From Dermacentor variabilis (taxonomy: Eukaryota > Arthropoda > Arachnida > Ixodida > Ixodidae), in contig NC_134568.1 of assembly GCF_050947875.1 (NCBI RefSeq), positions 208,856,845 through 208,920,844 of the forward strand: 64,000 nucleotides of DNA, in the 5' to 3' direction. Of this stretch, positions 36,822 to 47,479 are shown in pieces (position 1 is the first letter of the stretch; every line of letters starts with the position of its first letter). A program made the translations under genes and the position numbers. The notes beneath the pieces are model-generated. The model ran no database searches and was not told the origin of the DNA. It saw nothing but the letters and a program-made list of their open reading frames with translations.

Positions 36822-37228
36822 TTACGCAAGAAAAGGTGAGGCGTGCAGGCAGGACACAAGAGAAGTGGGCAACACGAACGCCGACTATCAACTGAAGGGA
36901 GCACTGAGGCGAAAAAAAGAAAGAAGACAGAAAACTCATCTGCGCAAGCTCTTGAATGGCATTACCACGTGTCAATCGGGTGCATGTGCCGGCCTACGTG
37001 AGAGATAACTGTTAACTGTGTACCCAGTTGACACGCGGGGATATCATTCCAGAGGTTGCGCATATTAGTTTTGTGCCTTCTTCCTTTTTTTCGCCTCTGT
37101 GCTCCCTTCAGTTGATAGTCGGCGTTCGTGTTGTCCACTTCTCTTCTCTTGTGTCCTGTTTGCAGGCCTCACGTTTTCTTGCATAATGAATCCTTACCAA
37201 CTAGTTCAGCCTTCTGTCGTTCTAAGCT
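36822..37228. mobile_element. Fold-back (hairpin) element with 11 bp direct repeats
   Basis: Two long inverted arms: about 36823-36985 and about 37020-37185, roughly 160 bp each, imperfect, with a short loop. Recognisable arm motifs are GAGGCGTGCAGGCAGGACAC and ACACGAACGCCGACTATCAA. Outside the right arm a further stretch of about 43 bp has no partner on the left. The element is flanked by TCATGACGCCC on both sides (36811-36821 and 37229-37239), which is single in the other units. So it is a recent insertion in U6 with an unusually long duplication for a DNA MITE. A single arm with the extra stretch recurs at 60892-61010. Confidence 0.75.
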
Positions 37229-37477
37229 TCATGACGCCCAATGCCCCATCGTTAACGAGCCATAAATGTGCGTACAAGACAAATACTTCTGTTTAAATTC
37301 GCATTTGTGGGCTTTGACGCTTGACGCTTTGAAGCTTTGACGCTTGACAAGCGCACGATTTCTTGTTGGATCCCATGTACTTTCACTTGTTCCGACTGCG
37401 TTCCAGGCAATGTAAATTACCCCTTCGATACCGTACGCAACGGTGCTAAGAATTATATGTGCCCCACATATACGCAC
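37229..37477 (-). pseudogene. C2H2 zinc-finger-like relic in U6, upstream block
   Basis: One frame with SSVKAHKCEFKQKYLSCTH, then SLTMGHWAS. It resembles HKCEFC-type fingers with the second Cys replaced. The same block in U2 and U4 keeps AHKCE, Y, L and MGHWAS, so this strand and frame are the conserved ones. Separated from the main part by the fold-back insertion. Confidence 0.42.
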
Positions 37478-37599
37478 GAAAATAATAAAACCAGAAAAGC
37501 GAACACGGCAAAGGAATACAAGTTCGTAGGAGGAATGACAATATATTTATCATCCTCAATATCGGGAAAAACGTACACATTTCAATTCTTTTTTTTAAT

Positions 37600-38328
37600 T
37601 TAGCGAGCTATTAAAGCACAAAATATACACAAAGCACCTAATTTTCCCACACACGAAGCGTAGCGGCCCACATCTGGGTGTGTCCAGCCCAAGTGTCTGC
37701 AAATCAATCTCTGCTCATGTGGCCTTCCATGAGGCATCCTCGTCGTCCTCCACAGTGAGCAGTGGGACAGTCTCGGCTCATGTGGCCTTCTTGGTTGCAC
37801 TCGTCTGTTCGGCGGGTGATGCTTCTCGCTGATGTGCCACGCTCCCAATGGCCGACGTCCCGCAAATGGTAGGGAGCTCCCTCTTATGTGGGGTTGCCTC
37901 ACCCCAGCAGTCCGCTCCATCCTCCAAGACGCCTCCGCTGTGAAGGTTCTTGCGCCAGGTAAATCCCATGGCGCCCTAACCTGCACCATTATAGTCACCA
38001 TTGTCAGAGCAGCCATCCGCACGGCACCTGAGGAGGAGACACCTGAAATTGTGATTGCAACGCAGGCCCATCTGTTGCCAGGCCACTTACCACAAGGCCG
38101 CTGGGGAGTTGCTGCTTCTATTTTCACTTTGGCTTCTTGCCCACGATCTAGCCCAAAGAAACTGGCCGTGAAACTACTCGGGACTTCAGCCGTGATGAAG
38201 CTTGCTTCCTTGCTTCCTATACCTCGGCGTGTACGCACCACGGGGGATTGGCCAAGAAGCCGGCAGTTACACGGAAAACCGTTATAGGTAAACGTGTGTT
38301 TTTGAAAGGGGAGCAAACTGGATGGCAA
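37600..38328 (-). pseudogene. CCHC zinc-knuckle gene relic in U6, oldest-looking copy
   Basis: Corresponds to the exon and knuckle part of the other units. The start codon position reads ACG. The exon keeps GTAAGT (intron from 38090), and here a polypyrimidine tract and AG acceptor (CTCCTCCTCAG, ending 38028) define a possible 63 bp intron that is destroyed in U1 to U5. Sequence after it encodes DNGDYNGAG in one frame, suggesting a once glycine-rich region. The first knuckle survives (CNQEGHMSRDC). The second is shortened by a deletion of several residues (CLMEGHMSRD). AATAAA is not kept (GATAAA). Confidence 0.45.
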
Positions 38329-38894
38329 TAAATTTTAATCAATTTAATTAGAATTATGTGAAATAATAAGTAATCAATCAGTAAAAGTCAAGGAACTCGC
38401 CTACGGCCATGCATACGTTCCTGTGGCTGAAACTCAGTGTGAATTCCCCAAACGAGAGAATGTTTTCAGTGTTTATTGCAATGTCTAATCTTTTAATGGA
38501 ATCTCGAAGTAGTTCTTTTTATGTATTGCGAATCGGCGGCAGGTTAATAAAAATGATCAATTGTTTCAGGTTCTTTGCAGAAATGACATAGAGGGGACAG
38601 CGCCAGACCAGACCTGTGTTACAGATCTGAATGGTGGAATTCGGCATCGTAATTTTGTGAGAGAGATTTACACTTCACGCGTGGGACACCCTTGATTATC
38701 GCAAGGGTACAGCAAATGGTTTAAGTTCTTTATTTGGATTGTCTGTTTTGCGGAGTATTTTAAAAGAGATAATTTTATAACTCTAACCGCGGTGTTATAA
38801 ACAGAAGCCGGCAGGGCACAAATGGCTAGTCCATCTAGGGATGTACATCAAAGTGTGTCGGCCATTTTATTTAAGAACAAACGACAGTTATCTG
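38241..38894. other. Sequence inserted in U6, no gene recognised
   Basis: About 1 kb (38241-39264) separates two stretches that are adjacent in the other units. Apart from the small fold-back MITE (next entry) it is AT-rich and shows no coding or RNA signature that I recognise. Confidence 0.5.
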
Positions 38895-39057
38895 AGGGGG
38901 GGGGCATTCTGTCACAGTCCATGTAGAGGACTGTGCATTTCGGCCGCTGCTGATTGGATGCAGCTGTTCGAGTGAGGAGTATACGAGCGGCCTTAACCAA
39001 TCAGGAACGGCCGCAATGGACAATCCACTAGGTGGACTCTTACAAAATACCTCCCCT
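38895..39057. mobile_element. Short fold-back MITE
   Basis: About 163 bp. The left arm (GGCATTCTGTCACAGTCC and on to CGGCCGCTGCTGATTGG) pairs with the reverse complement of the right arm (GGTATTTTGTAAGAGTCC and on to CGGCCGTTCCTGATTGG), about 65 bp with mismatches. The right end is CCTCCCCTGG; the left has a run of nine Gs where CAGGGGAGG would be expected. No target duplication is convincing. Confidence 0.6.
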
Positions 39058-39496
39058 GGTACCCATATCAAGCGTACCAGACGTCAGGTCGACGGGATTA
39101 CTGCTTCTAGTTCATTCAAAACAGTACTGCCTGAGGGTGAGGTGGGTGCTGTTGCACACTGACAACGAATGGGTCAATATTACAGCTGTGGAAGAATTTA
39201 CAGGAAGTTTTCGAAGGGCTATAGTAATTGCTAATAATTCTGCTTGAAATATGTGTGTTCTTCTCATAAAAGTCTTGTTCTTTCCCTACTTGCGAACCCC
39301 ACGTGCTTCTATGATTGCTCTAGTTTCTCCTACAAGGATTACAAAAATAATGCCTAGAGTTGTGGAATTCTATGGGCTTTTGGTGGCCATTTTCGATGCT
39401 ATGTTGGTTACCGAAAGGAAACAATGTCGAGAAATTAGGAAAGCGAATAATAATTGGTTAGCACCACATACGAGCTGTATGCAAAACCTAATGCTG
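39058..39496. other. End of the array and transition
   Basis: 39058-39264 shows nothing recognisable. 39265 to about 39400 is unit-derived (CTTTCCCTACTTGC, TTGTGGAATTC, GGTGGCCATTTTCG), diverged from the copies. 39400-39496 is unassigned and leads to a SINE. Confidence 0.5.
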
Positions 39497-39729
39497 AATT
39501 GTGGGGTTTTACGTGCCAAAACCACGATTTGATTATGAGGCATGCCGAAGTGGGGGACTCCAGATTATTTTTGACCACCAGGGGATATTCAGCATGCCCC
39601 CAATGCACGGGACATGGGTGTTTTTGCCTTTCGACCCCTTCGAAATGCGGTTGCGCGGCCGTGATTTTATCCCGCAACCTCGTGCATAGCTGCGCAACGC
39701 CACAGCTGCTAAGCCACCACGGTGGGTGC
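39497..39729 (-). mobile_element. tRNA-derived SINE, copy 1
   Basis: First of seven related copies in this window. Read on the minus strand it starts with a tRNA-like head (GCACCCACCGTGGTGGCTTA, A-box region), then a diverged B-box region. Next come the conserved body with CATTTCGA and a CCC..TGTCCCGTGCATTG stretch, and the 3' part ends TTTGGCACGTAAAACCCCAC. The layout fits tick tRNA-derived SINEs such as Ruka. The family name is my inference. Confidence 0.75.
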
Positions 39730-39902
39730 AAAACCAAGTGTGCGTCTTTCTTCGCCATCCATTAGGTGCTGTTTACAGTAGAATCCATAATTAGGCACTG
39801 CATGCTCGAGCAGCTACTTTAAGCATGCTTGTTGAACAAACCTCGACGACTGCTACCTCGTCTGTCTCCGTTGTCACTCTTGGGAATACCCCGTCTCATG
39901 GA

Positions 39903-39903
<1 letters not shown>

Positions 39904-39968
<65 letters not shown>
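39904..39968. repeat. (CT)n(AT)n compound microsatellite
   Basis: About 18 CT units followed directly by about 14 AT units. It lies 11 bp from a perfect palindrome. Confidence 0.95.
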
Positions 39969-39970
<2 letters not shown>

Positions 39971-39979
39971 GTATATATA

Positions 39980-40043
39980 GGGGCCCATGGGTACCCTGCA
40001 GCTCCATATATATATATGGAGCTGCAGGGTACCCATGGGCCCC
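39980..40043. repeat. Perfect 64 bp palindrome
   Basis: Two 32 bp arms without spacer and without mismatch, centred between 40011 and 40012. The arm starts GGGGCCCATGGGTACCCTGC and ends in an AT run at the centre. The AT-rich centre next to GC-rich arms would favour cruciform extrusion. Confidence 0.95.
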
Positions 40044-41508
40044 TCTCCGACCGCATGAAGCCGGTCCTCCGTTGCTTGGGGCTGCAGCGTCTGTCGAGTC
40101 ACACCCGTCCGTTGTGGTCGCCACCTGCACCCATGCATTTTCAGGAAGACATTGCGGCGCCGTCGGTGGTTCCCTATCCTAAGGCCTGTCACCGCACTGT
40201 AGAGCACCCCCTGTTCCCCAGTTGGGGCAGCTGAAATGGTGGTGTTGTTGCTGACCCAACCGCTGCTCGAAAACTCTTCAGCAGGACTACAGCCGCTGGG
40301 TACACTCTTCTTATATTGAGAATAGCAATTATGAGCTATAGGAAATATGTGACGAATTTGTCCGTGCGTTCCGAAGAACTTCGAGCGATTCACGTACAAT
40401 GCGAAAAAATTCCATGGGGGTGTGGGAAACCGAACCAGCGCTTATCCGTCTTTAAGTCGAGCGCTCTAAGGACCGCTCTGCGTCCTCCTTCTGCTATCAA
40501 CCGTTAAAGCTAGGAAATGGGCTAACCGTGTCCGTCCCCGGCTGATAACGTTTTCCGGGATGCGTAGAACGCACCGTTCTACCCAGTAAAGGGCTTCGGC
40601 ATGGTGGGTACAAACACAGAGGGAATTGAAAAATAAAACGAAAAGCTTCATCCTGGCTCTCGCTATCCCTAATGCTGCCGCGGAAAAAGAAGGCGCTCGC
40701 CATCGGACCGAAGGATGGAGATCCGCATCTGGAGCCTTCACACGGATTTACCGAGGCCGAAAAAGCAGAACCCCGAGAAGAAGCAACCGGGGAGCGGAAA
40801 TGCGTGCTCTTCGAAAACGCCAGGTAGATGGCGCAATAGCTGGAAAAGAAGCACACCGAGAAAGAAAGGGGCGTGAGAGATCGCCTCATAACGCAGCACT
40901 CAGTTAAAGGAGTCGAAAAGTGACTGAAGTCTGCCTTTCTTGAGGAAGTGTTCTCTTTTTTTGTTAGAAAGGCTTGTCATAAAGCTTTATGTTGGGTGTT
41001 ACAGGGAAATGTCATAAAAATTCAGTTCAGTATTTCCACATTGCAGGGTGACCATGTAGACCGGAATAAGGTGTCAAAATATTCGTTCAATTTACCTGAT
41101 AACGCACATGGCACAGCCAACGTCTCTTCCATGTTCCTACAAGTGAATACCGATTGAAACTTTGTTCGGCCCTTGATTGAACGCATAGTTACTTCAGCAG
41201 CAGGGACGAGACCGGCTTCTTTATAACACGGAACGGCGAAGGCCCATATAATTGAGCGGTAGTCGAATATACGAACTTTTGAATACGAATCAAATATTCC
41301 ACACTGATCATTCGTATTCGCAAACTATTAGATATTCACTATGTGGGATAGGCCATTCGAGAAAACATAAACATAAATACCAGTACTATTTAATGGTTTT
41401 TACTAAAACGGAGACATACTTCTATCGGAAGCCACGTTTGTTCGGCCTCTAATTTCCTAGTCCTCATTCTTCGAATGTCCTCCTTCTCCTCTTCTGATGG
41501 TGGGATGG
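40044..41508. other. No gene recognised
   Basis: Open frames exist on both strands (for example minus 40399 to about 40050 and overlapping frames at 40466-40907), but they overlap each other and I recognise no domain. The stretch 41255-41345 holds short inverted TTCGAATA / TATTCGAA motifs that recur near 50575. Likely repeat-derived. Confidence 0.45.
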
Positions 41509-42000
41509 TTACATCTTCTCCGGCCTTATTACAGCCCTCCTGGCATGAAAAGGGGCCCCATTTCCAATTGTTGTCATTTCTGTTTCTTCATTGCTTCTTT
41601 CATAGTAGATGGTTTTTAGAATTCCTCGTTGTCCTGATGTCTTGGTGACCGTGTAAGGGCCTTTAAAGGCTGCTTTGTATCCTTCCATCCTTTTTCGCAC
41701 AAGTATCATGGCCCCTGCTTGAATATCTGGCATAGGACTTCCGTGACGTACGTCGAAACCGTTCTTCACTGCATTGCGGTATCGATGCTGCTGGTCTGGT
41801 TATCTTGCTTTTTCTTCAAGGACTATAAGTTCAGGTAACCCCAGTGCAACATCAACTGGACGGCACTGGCTTTTTCCATAGGCTGCAAAGTGTGTACAAC
41901 AGCCTAGAATGGCAGTATGAGAAGTAGTGTCATGCGTTACGACGTCTTCTAAAGTGCATCTCCACCCACCCTTGTTTTCGGGGTACATCGACTTGGAACG
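41509..42000 (-). pseudogene. Ty3/gypsy-type integrase C-terminal fragment
   Basis: Two minus-strand frames in series. 41988-41800 carries the end of the catalytic core region (TLEDVVTHDTTSHTAI, then PVDVALGLPE). 41769-41509 carries the C-terminal part with ILVRKRMEG and a GPY/F-type module (FKGPYTV). The two are separated by one frame change. No catalytic D,D,E residues are included, so only the last third of integrase remains. No LTR is visible next to it. It may belong to the same element as the pol fragment at 47480-49420, which lacks integrase and has the same orientation, but that is inference. Confidence 0.65.
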
Positions 42001-42256
42001 CTGTTGAAATAAGGAGTCACATAACAGAAGGCATCATTTTGCTGGCGGCATGCTTTCGTTATAAATAAGCCGCGCGCTTAACGATTTCTTGCCCATGGGT
42101 AATCTGCGACCACCGAAGTTACGTGCAGCGCCAGTGCTGGTTAGAAGCATTGCCGCAGGCATTCAGCTGCATGCTGCAAGAGGTCAATCGGGCGCGTTAT
42201 CTTGAACTTACTGAAAGCGCATGAGGAATTCATGTTTTATGCTGAATAAAGTATAT

Positions 42257-43102
42257 AACCCCATATAAGCGATCTTGCGCGCGACAGCTACAAGCGATGC
42301 GATGGAGATGGCTGTCGCGTTCGCTCGTCGCTTACAAGTCGTACTCCGTACGAGCGATGATTTTGAGCGACGGCTCCCCGGTGTTGCCGGTATGAGGGCT
42401 GCAAATACGCGTCAAAACTAGCGTGACGCGTGCTTTAGTAATTTAAGTTGATGTATTTTACTGTAAAAAGTAGCATGAGTCAGTGAGTGAAGAAACTTTG
42501 TTGTGAATGCCTGCAGAACGGTTAGCCTTCCCCTGTTAGGGAGGCGTTACCGTGACGCGGCCATGACGTCTTCGCGGCGTGTGGCGCCTCTACTTCGGCC
42601 GCGGCCGCACTATTCCCTTTGGTCGACCACGCCTGCCCCTCTTTTGGGGTGGCAGCCTCCCTCCGGTATCGCTCGGTCGTTGCCTTTCGAGGGCCGCCGA
42701 GATCTGGTGGACGGCCTGGGTTTGGACATCTTTGTCATAGCACCTCGTTGCGGCCTCGAGCCGCGGCGGGATCTTTGTCATCGTTGCAGCTTCGTGCGGA
42801 TTCTTAGCACAGTCCCAAAGGATGTGAGCATAAAATATTTCCGAAGGTCTTGCAATAGGTTCTTATCCTTGCACGTATAAAAATTCGATCGTTTGCTCGT
42901 TCCACGCGACAATCGGTAGAATTTGAGTGATGTACATCTAGCTCCGGCTTCGCGCTATTGGCTAGTCGCTCACAGCACTTCCGGGCGACGATTGATGAAT
43001 TCTAGATTTCTAGAACCGAGCGATTTGTTCAAGCTACGGCCCGTTTTGACGCTCGAAGCCGTCGCTCGTCGCCGTCGCGCACTAAATCGCTCTCATGGGG
43101 TT
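42257..43102. mobile_element. 846 bp TIR element (non-autonomous DNA transposon)
   Basis: Ends are imperfect inverted repeats of about 43 bp: left AACCCCATATAAGCGATCTT..., right (reverse complement) AACCCCATGAGAGCGATTTA..., both continuing into GCGCGACxGCxACxAGCGA. No clear target duplication. Inside is a GC-rich part (about 42515-42800) whose reverse complement ends with ACAACAAAGTTTCTTCACTC, similar to the 3' ends of the LINEs here, so a LINE end may be nested. No transposase seen. Confidence 0.65.
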
Positions 43103-46100
43103 TAGCCCTAATGAAGTGTTTTTGCTCATGTATTGAAATTGTGTCATTATTTGTGTGATTTTATGTCTCCTGTTACGGTTTTCGAGCACGGTGCGAATCT
43201 GAAAGGGTGCTTATGTCTACGAACTCGGTGAATTGTCAAGCAGCGAGTTATGCATCGGCATCGAATATTACGGCTGCTGTGTGGAATTACAATTGCAGGG
43301 GCGCTTTGCATACGCTTATTGTTTTGGATATGCCGGTGCATTTGCTAATATGAGTTGGCATTTCAGAGTTATGCCATATGAACAGCTAAATCACCCTTTC
43401 TCTGGGGGTTACAAGCGTAATGTGTGCATCTTGCTACTGCTTTGCAGGTCAAAATATGTTTATCGCTTTAATATTTTTAGTGAAGAAATAAAGTATCAAA
43501 ATGAAACGTTGCTTTAATTCAGTGTTACCACGCGTCTGTCATACACAAAACAAAGAGTTCATCTAATAAACTAATAACTGCTGTCTAACTGCAACTTTTA
43601 CACGCCTTCAAGAATGTAAAATGCGAGATTTCAAACTGCAGCACTAGTCGAGTCTGTCGAAAATGAACTCCATTGCGCACCTCATAAATGAAAATAAGTT
43701 CATGCCTTTTAGTAAGCTTCGATGCAGGCCGCAGTGAACTTTCTTGTTATTATTGAAATGTGGGTAAGCTTGCCATAACAAGCCTTGTTGCCCGTTCTTA
43801 TAGGCACATCCACTCATATCCATTGAACTGGAGGACCATATTTTCATCCCTACTGAGCATTATGTTTGCGAATATGATCCTCAAATTATGGCTTGAGCAG
43901 CGGCACAACCAGAGAAGGTGCGGGATGCACACTGGGCACGTGCTTAGGATGTGTCACAAGTGCTGTTTGCGACACACCAGACTAATGACAGACTTATGAC
44001 ATCTGACAGTGAGCAATATTCTATTTATTAGCAGGAGTATTTTAACATTGGTGCCGAATGAGGATGAACTGTCGGTTATTTTTTTTTGTTTAAATCTAAA
44101 ACTTGAAGTTAATTTAGCAGTTGTCTGTAGCAGTCATTTAGATGTTTCGCATGCATTTCAGTAGGGAGACAAAGAGCTAATGCGTTTTTTTCGTGCCATG
44201 ACCGTGACTGTCTCGATGTTGTTTTACACCATGTCCTTGTGTTGACTTTTGCACTCGATATTTTTCAGGCACCCGTTTTATATAACGCAAGAAGGCAGCT
44301 TCAGGGACACAAGGATGTCAAAGAGCCAGCCCAGCGCGACTTCATGTAGTGCAGAGGAGCGCACGCCAAAGAATCAAAATACATTGCCATGCAATTTGGA
44401 CAACAAAACTAGAATGCGGGTATATTGGGTGTACCATTTGCCTAAATGTCAACAAAATCAATATACAGTATGTCACACCAAGGTGAAAGTTCTCACGTGC
44501 TCTAGGCTGTCGTCTTAACATGGTATATTTATGTAATGTCTCTGATGGGAAAGTCAAAATCAAGTATATGCTCTCTGCAGACAAACACATAGGAGCAAGT
44601 ATCATTGAAAAGTTAGAAATGTGTTTAAAAAGAAGCTGATTAGTTCTGAGAAGTGACTGCTTTTTTTCTTGCCTCTCAACGGATATATCCATGTGATAAA
44701 GAAATAGTGGTACAATGAAATTGCATATTTGATTAGTGACATGATACATACTTGCAATGAGCCCGGTACCTGTGTTCACTATAAAAAGCAACAGCTCATG
44801 CTTGGTAATGTGCTTACATACATATAACACCTTTAATAGCTTACATTTAACAGCGCGTGAATGCAAGGGTCCATATACAAGCCACTGTGATTCTGTATTT
44901 TAAATGCTGACATGCAGCATGCAGATTTTCATGTCTTCTTTTCATCTATTTTTTACATCAAATTTTAGAATTATGGCTTCCTTTTAGGTTCCAAAAAGGG
45001 GAAGCGTTGGGGGAAGAGAATCACATGTTTAAGAAGTCATTATCGTTTACGTGCATGCTCACGAAACCAGTTCATTAGAACCGCTCGTGCCTCCCGAAGC
45101 GAACGCAAGGAGCAATTAAAGCCTCTGTGTACACCGTGGTGCAAACCTTACGTCTTAGAAGCCAGAGAGTCACTTATAATTGAAAATTACTTTAAAAATG
45201 TAAAATTGTTGTTTCTCCAATCTACTTGTCAACCAAGTATGCTAGTGGAGGTAGAGATGCATTCAATTCAAAGAACTGAGAGCATCTGAGTAGAACACTT
45301 GTTTATCAATTGGCGGATGTGAACGTATAGTGTTAAGCAAAAGCCCCTTAGTTTCACGCCTTTTGTAGACATATTTCTTGTGGACTTAAGATAGAGTGTA
45401 CAGTGAGGTGATGTATCAATCTTCCTAGACACATATGTACTTGTTTTGAGATGAAGATTCTGCGAAGTGCAATAATTTTTCTTACTTTAGCGCATCTTAA
45501 GCACCTCAGTAGGAAAAAAAGCTTTGGTTTCAGGTAGTTGGTTCATTGTGCAAGTATATATGCATAGTCGCATGCAAAATCCAAGTGCATGGAAGGAATA
45601 TGTGAAACAGGATGCTGCCATTATCAATTTATGTTTTGCTTCTTTGTTTGTCTGTTTCATGCACTTTCCTGCCTGTACTTATGATTATGTCGCCTATGAT
45701 ACATCATATTCATCACATGATTTTTGGTTCACATCTGAAGCCATGCTATACTTTAGTTAGATTGCATATTCAACGGGTCACAATAATTGATCATGTAATT
45801 ATGCAAGCTGCTCCTCAGAAGTATAGCATTCTTGCCCTAATGGGAATGAAAAGCTACCATATATGACAAGAAATTTGATGCGCAAGATTTTAATGCCAGT
45901 GCTCCTCGCAGTTTTATAGTCATCTGCTACACATTAGGTATTATTGCAAATTTAATTAAATTTTTTTGTGAGAAAGTGTAACGGATGAATCCCAATAGCC
46001 CCACGAAACTACTTTCGTGAGGAGGCCAACCGAATAGGAAATACAATACGCCTCTGAACTAGTTTGATACCAAGCAGGATATTGCTGCAGAACCACGACA

Positions 46101-46900
46101 AGACACACTTAGAAACAACGGGGTGCAGCCCATACATGAATAACTTTATGCTAAATATAAGCAAAGCTAGCTAGACCTGCGGCCTCATATGAGAATATAC
46201 AACACATTTCTAAATGCACTGTACTCTCAGTCAGAAACATCCATACGCTGTACAACATGTTATCAGATTAGCTGCTGTCTTAGAATATGGCACACAAAAA
46301 AAGTTTCTTGCACAATTTATCTACATTATCAGCCCCATGCTTAGCAGCTCAACTGGTAACCTCTGCCATATAAGTGCACGCGTTTTGTGCCAGAAATGCG
46401 TTTGCTGGCCAGTAATGTGGCGCATATCTCTCTTCGATCATAGTGTCAATAGGTTGTGAGTTTGCACACTTTTGTTCTGTATTTAAATTTCCATTGTATA
46501 CTTTATTTTTCAAAAGAAGGAGCCAATTGAAATTAAAGGATATTTCTACACTGTAATACTGATGAAACTTTGGAGAATATAGTTATGTTTTACTACAAGG
46601 CGTGTTCTAAAGTTCATGGGCATCATTTTAATCTGATTTTATGTGTTTGTCAGTTTGTTTGTCAAATTATTATTCAGTTTCTCTTGTGACTGACCAATAA
46701 AGATTTTGACCTTTTAAGAGAGAAAATGTTTCATTTGAGTAACTTGGCGACAACATATCACATCCCATTCCCCAAGCATAAGTGCAGGAGCTGCTTATGA
46801 AGGAATAAAATATTCCCCACATGGTAGTGTTGCGAATCCCTTCAAACGTGACCATGAATCTACATCGTGCTTTCACACTATTGGGAAGAAAAAAAAATAA
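43103..46900. other. AT-rich stretch without a recognised gene
   Basis: About 3.8 kb of mostly AT-rich sequence, unlike the neighbouring repeats. A 174-codon minus-strand frame (44866-44342) and several shorter ones lack domain signatures and overlap plus-strand frames. Two plus-strand stretches have an acceptor-like context: TATTTTTCAG before 44270 with an ATG frame beginning MSKSQPSATSCSAEE, and CTTCCTTTTAG before 44988. It could be intron or intergenic sequence. Confidence 0.45.
44988..45289 (+). other. Candidate terminal exon, unidentified
   Basis: Follows CTTCCTTTTAG and stays open for 99 codons to TGA 45287-45289. The reading is basic at first (KKGKRWGKRI, RTARASRSERKEQ). The length without a stop in an AT-rich region is mildly unusual. 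I recognise no family, and no upstream exon can be linked. Confidence 0.2.
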
Positions 46901-47130
46901 ATTATGGGGTTTTACGTGCCAAAACCACTTTCTGATTATGAGGCACGCCGTAGTGGAGGACTCCGGAAATTTTGACCACCTGGGGTTCTTTAACGTGCAC
47001 CTAAATCTAAGTACACGGGTGTTTTCGCATTTCGCCTCCATCGAAATGCGGCCGCCGTAGCCGGGATTCAATCCCGTGACCTCGTGCTCAGCAGCCCAAC
47101 ACCATAGCCACTGAGCAACCATGGCGGGTG
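46901..47130 (-). mobile_element. tRNA-derived SINE, copy 2 (best preserved)
   Basis: Minus-strand reading: head ACCCGCCATGGTTGCTCAGT with an A box, then GGGATTGAATCCCGG as B box, the body with GGCGAAATGCGAAAACACCC, and the end TTTTGGCACGTAAAACCCCA. This copy is close to full length and is the reference for the others. An A-rich tract lies on the plus side just before it. Confidence 0.8.
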
Positions 47131-47460
47131 CTATTGGGAAGAGTACTAGCACTCGGTTCTGAAGGAGTACAAGCACTCTGTGTGAGTAGAAACACTCGGC
47201 TTGGAGGAGTAGAAGTACTCGGTTTGGAGGAGTAGAAGCACTCGGTCTGAGGGAGTACTATTACCCCTGTGGGGAGAGTATTAGCACTCTGCGGAAGAGT
47301 ACTAGCACTCCCTTGCGGTGGAGTAACAAAACTCTGTCGGGAGGAGTTGACCTACTCTCTCTCAAAGTGGGTCGATCTACTCTCGAAAAGAGAGTGAAAT
47401 ATGGGACAAGCAGATACTCCCTCAAAGAGAGTGCCCGGAACTCTGTTTTTAGAGTGTAAG
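47131..47460. repeat. GAGT-N6-ACTC minisatellite
   Basis: About eleven degenerate units of 23 to 28 bp. Each contains a GAGT, six bases and ACTC, so every unit is itself a small inverted repeat, e.g. GAGTACTAGCACTC, GAGTAGAAGCACTC, GAGTATTAGCACTC, with variable linkers such as GGTTTGGAG. The last units degrade into AGAGAGTG motifs. It lies between a SINE and the end of a Ty3/gypsy pol fragment. Confidence 0.8.
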
Positions 47461-47479
47461 GTCTTGCAATACTGCGCAC

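Larger units (their letters stand above)
34122..39410. repeat. Diverged last unit U6, spacer part only
   Basis: The same spacer as in the other units but clearly more diverged and interrupted by a LINE 3' fragment (34923-35341), a fold-back element (36822-37228) and about 1 kb of foreign sequence (38241-39264). The unit-like sequence fades at about 39400 and no LINE A copy follows, so this is the right end of the array. The parts 34122-34922 and 35342-36144 hold no recognised gene. Confidence 0.75.

Noticed and set aside
1..39410. CRISPR array or bacterial operon reading of the periodic structure
   Set aside because: The period is 6 to 7 kb, with LINE and intron signals. Nothing resembles short regularly spaced repeats or prokaryotic genes.
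39896..40399. Minus-strand 167-codon frame across the microsatellite and palindrome
   Set aside because: A large part is RERERE and YIYIYI translated from the CT and AT runs. The remaining part has no recognised domain.
44342..44866. A 174-codon minus-strand frame
   Set aside because: Low-complexity hydrophobic composition, no domain, no splice or promoter context, AT-rich background. Probably chance.
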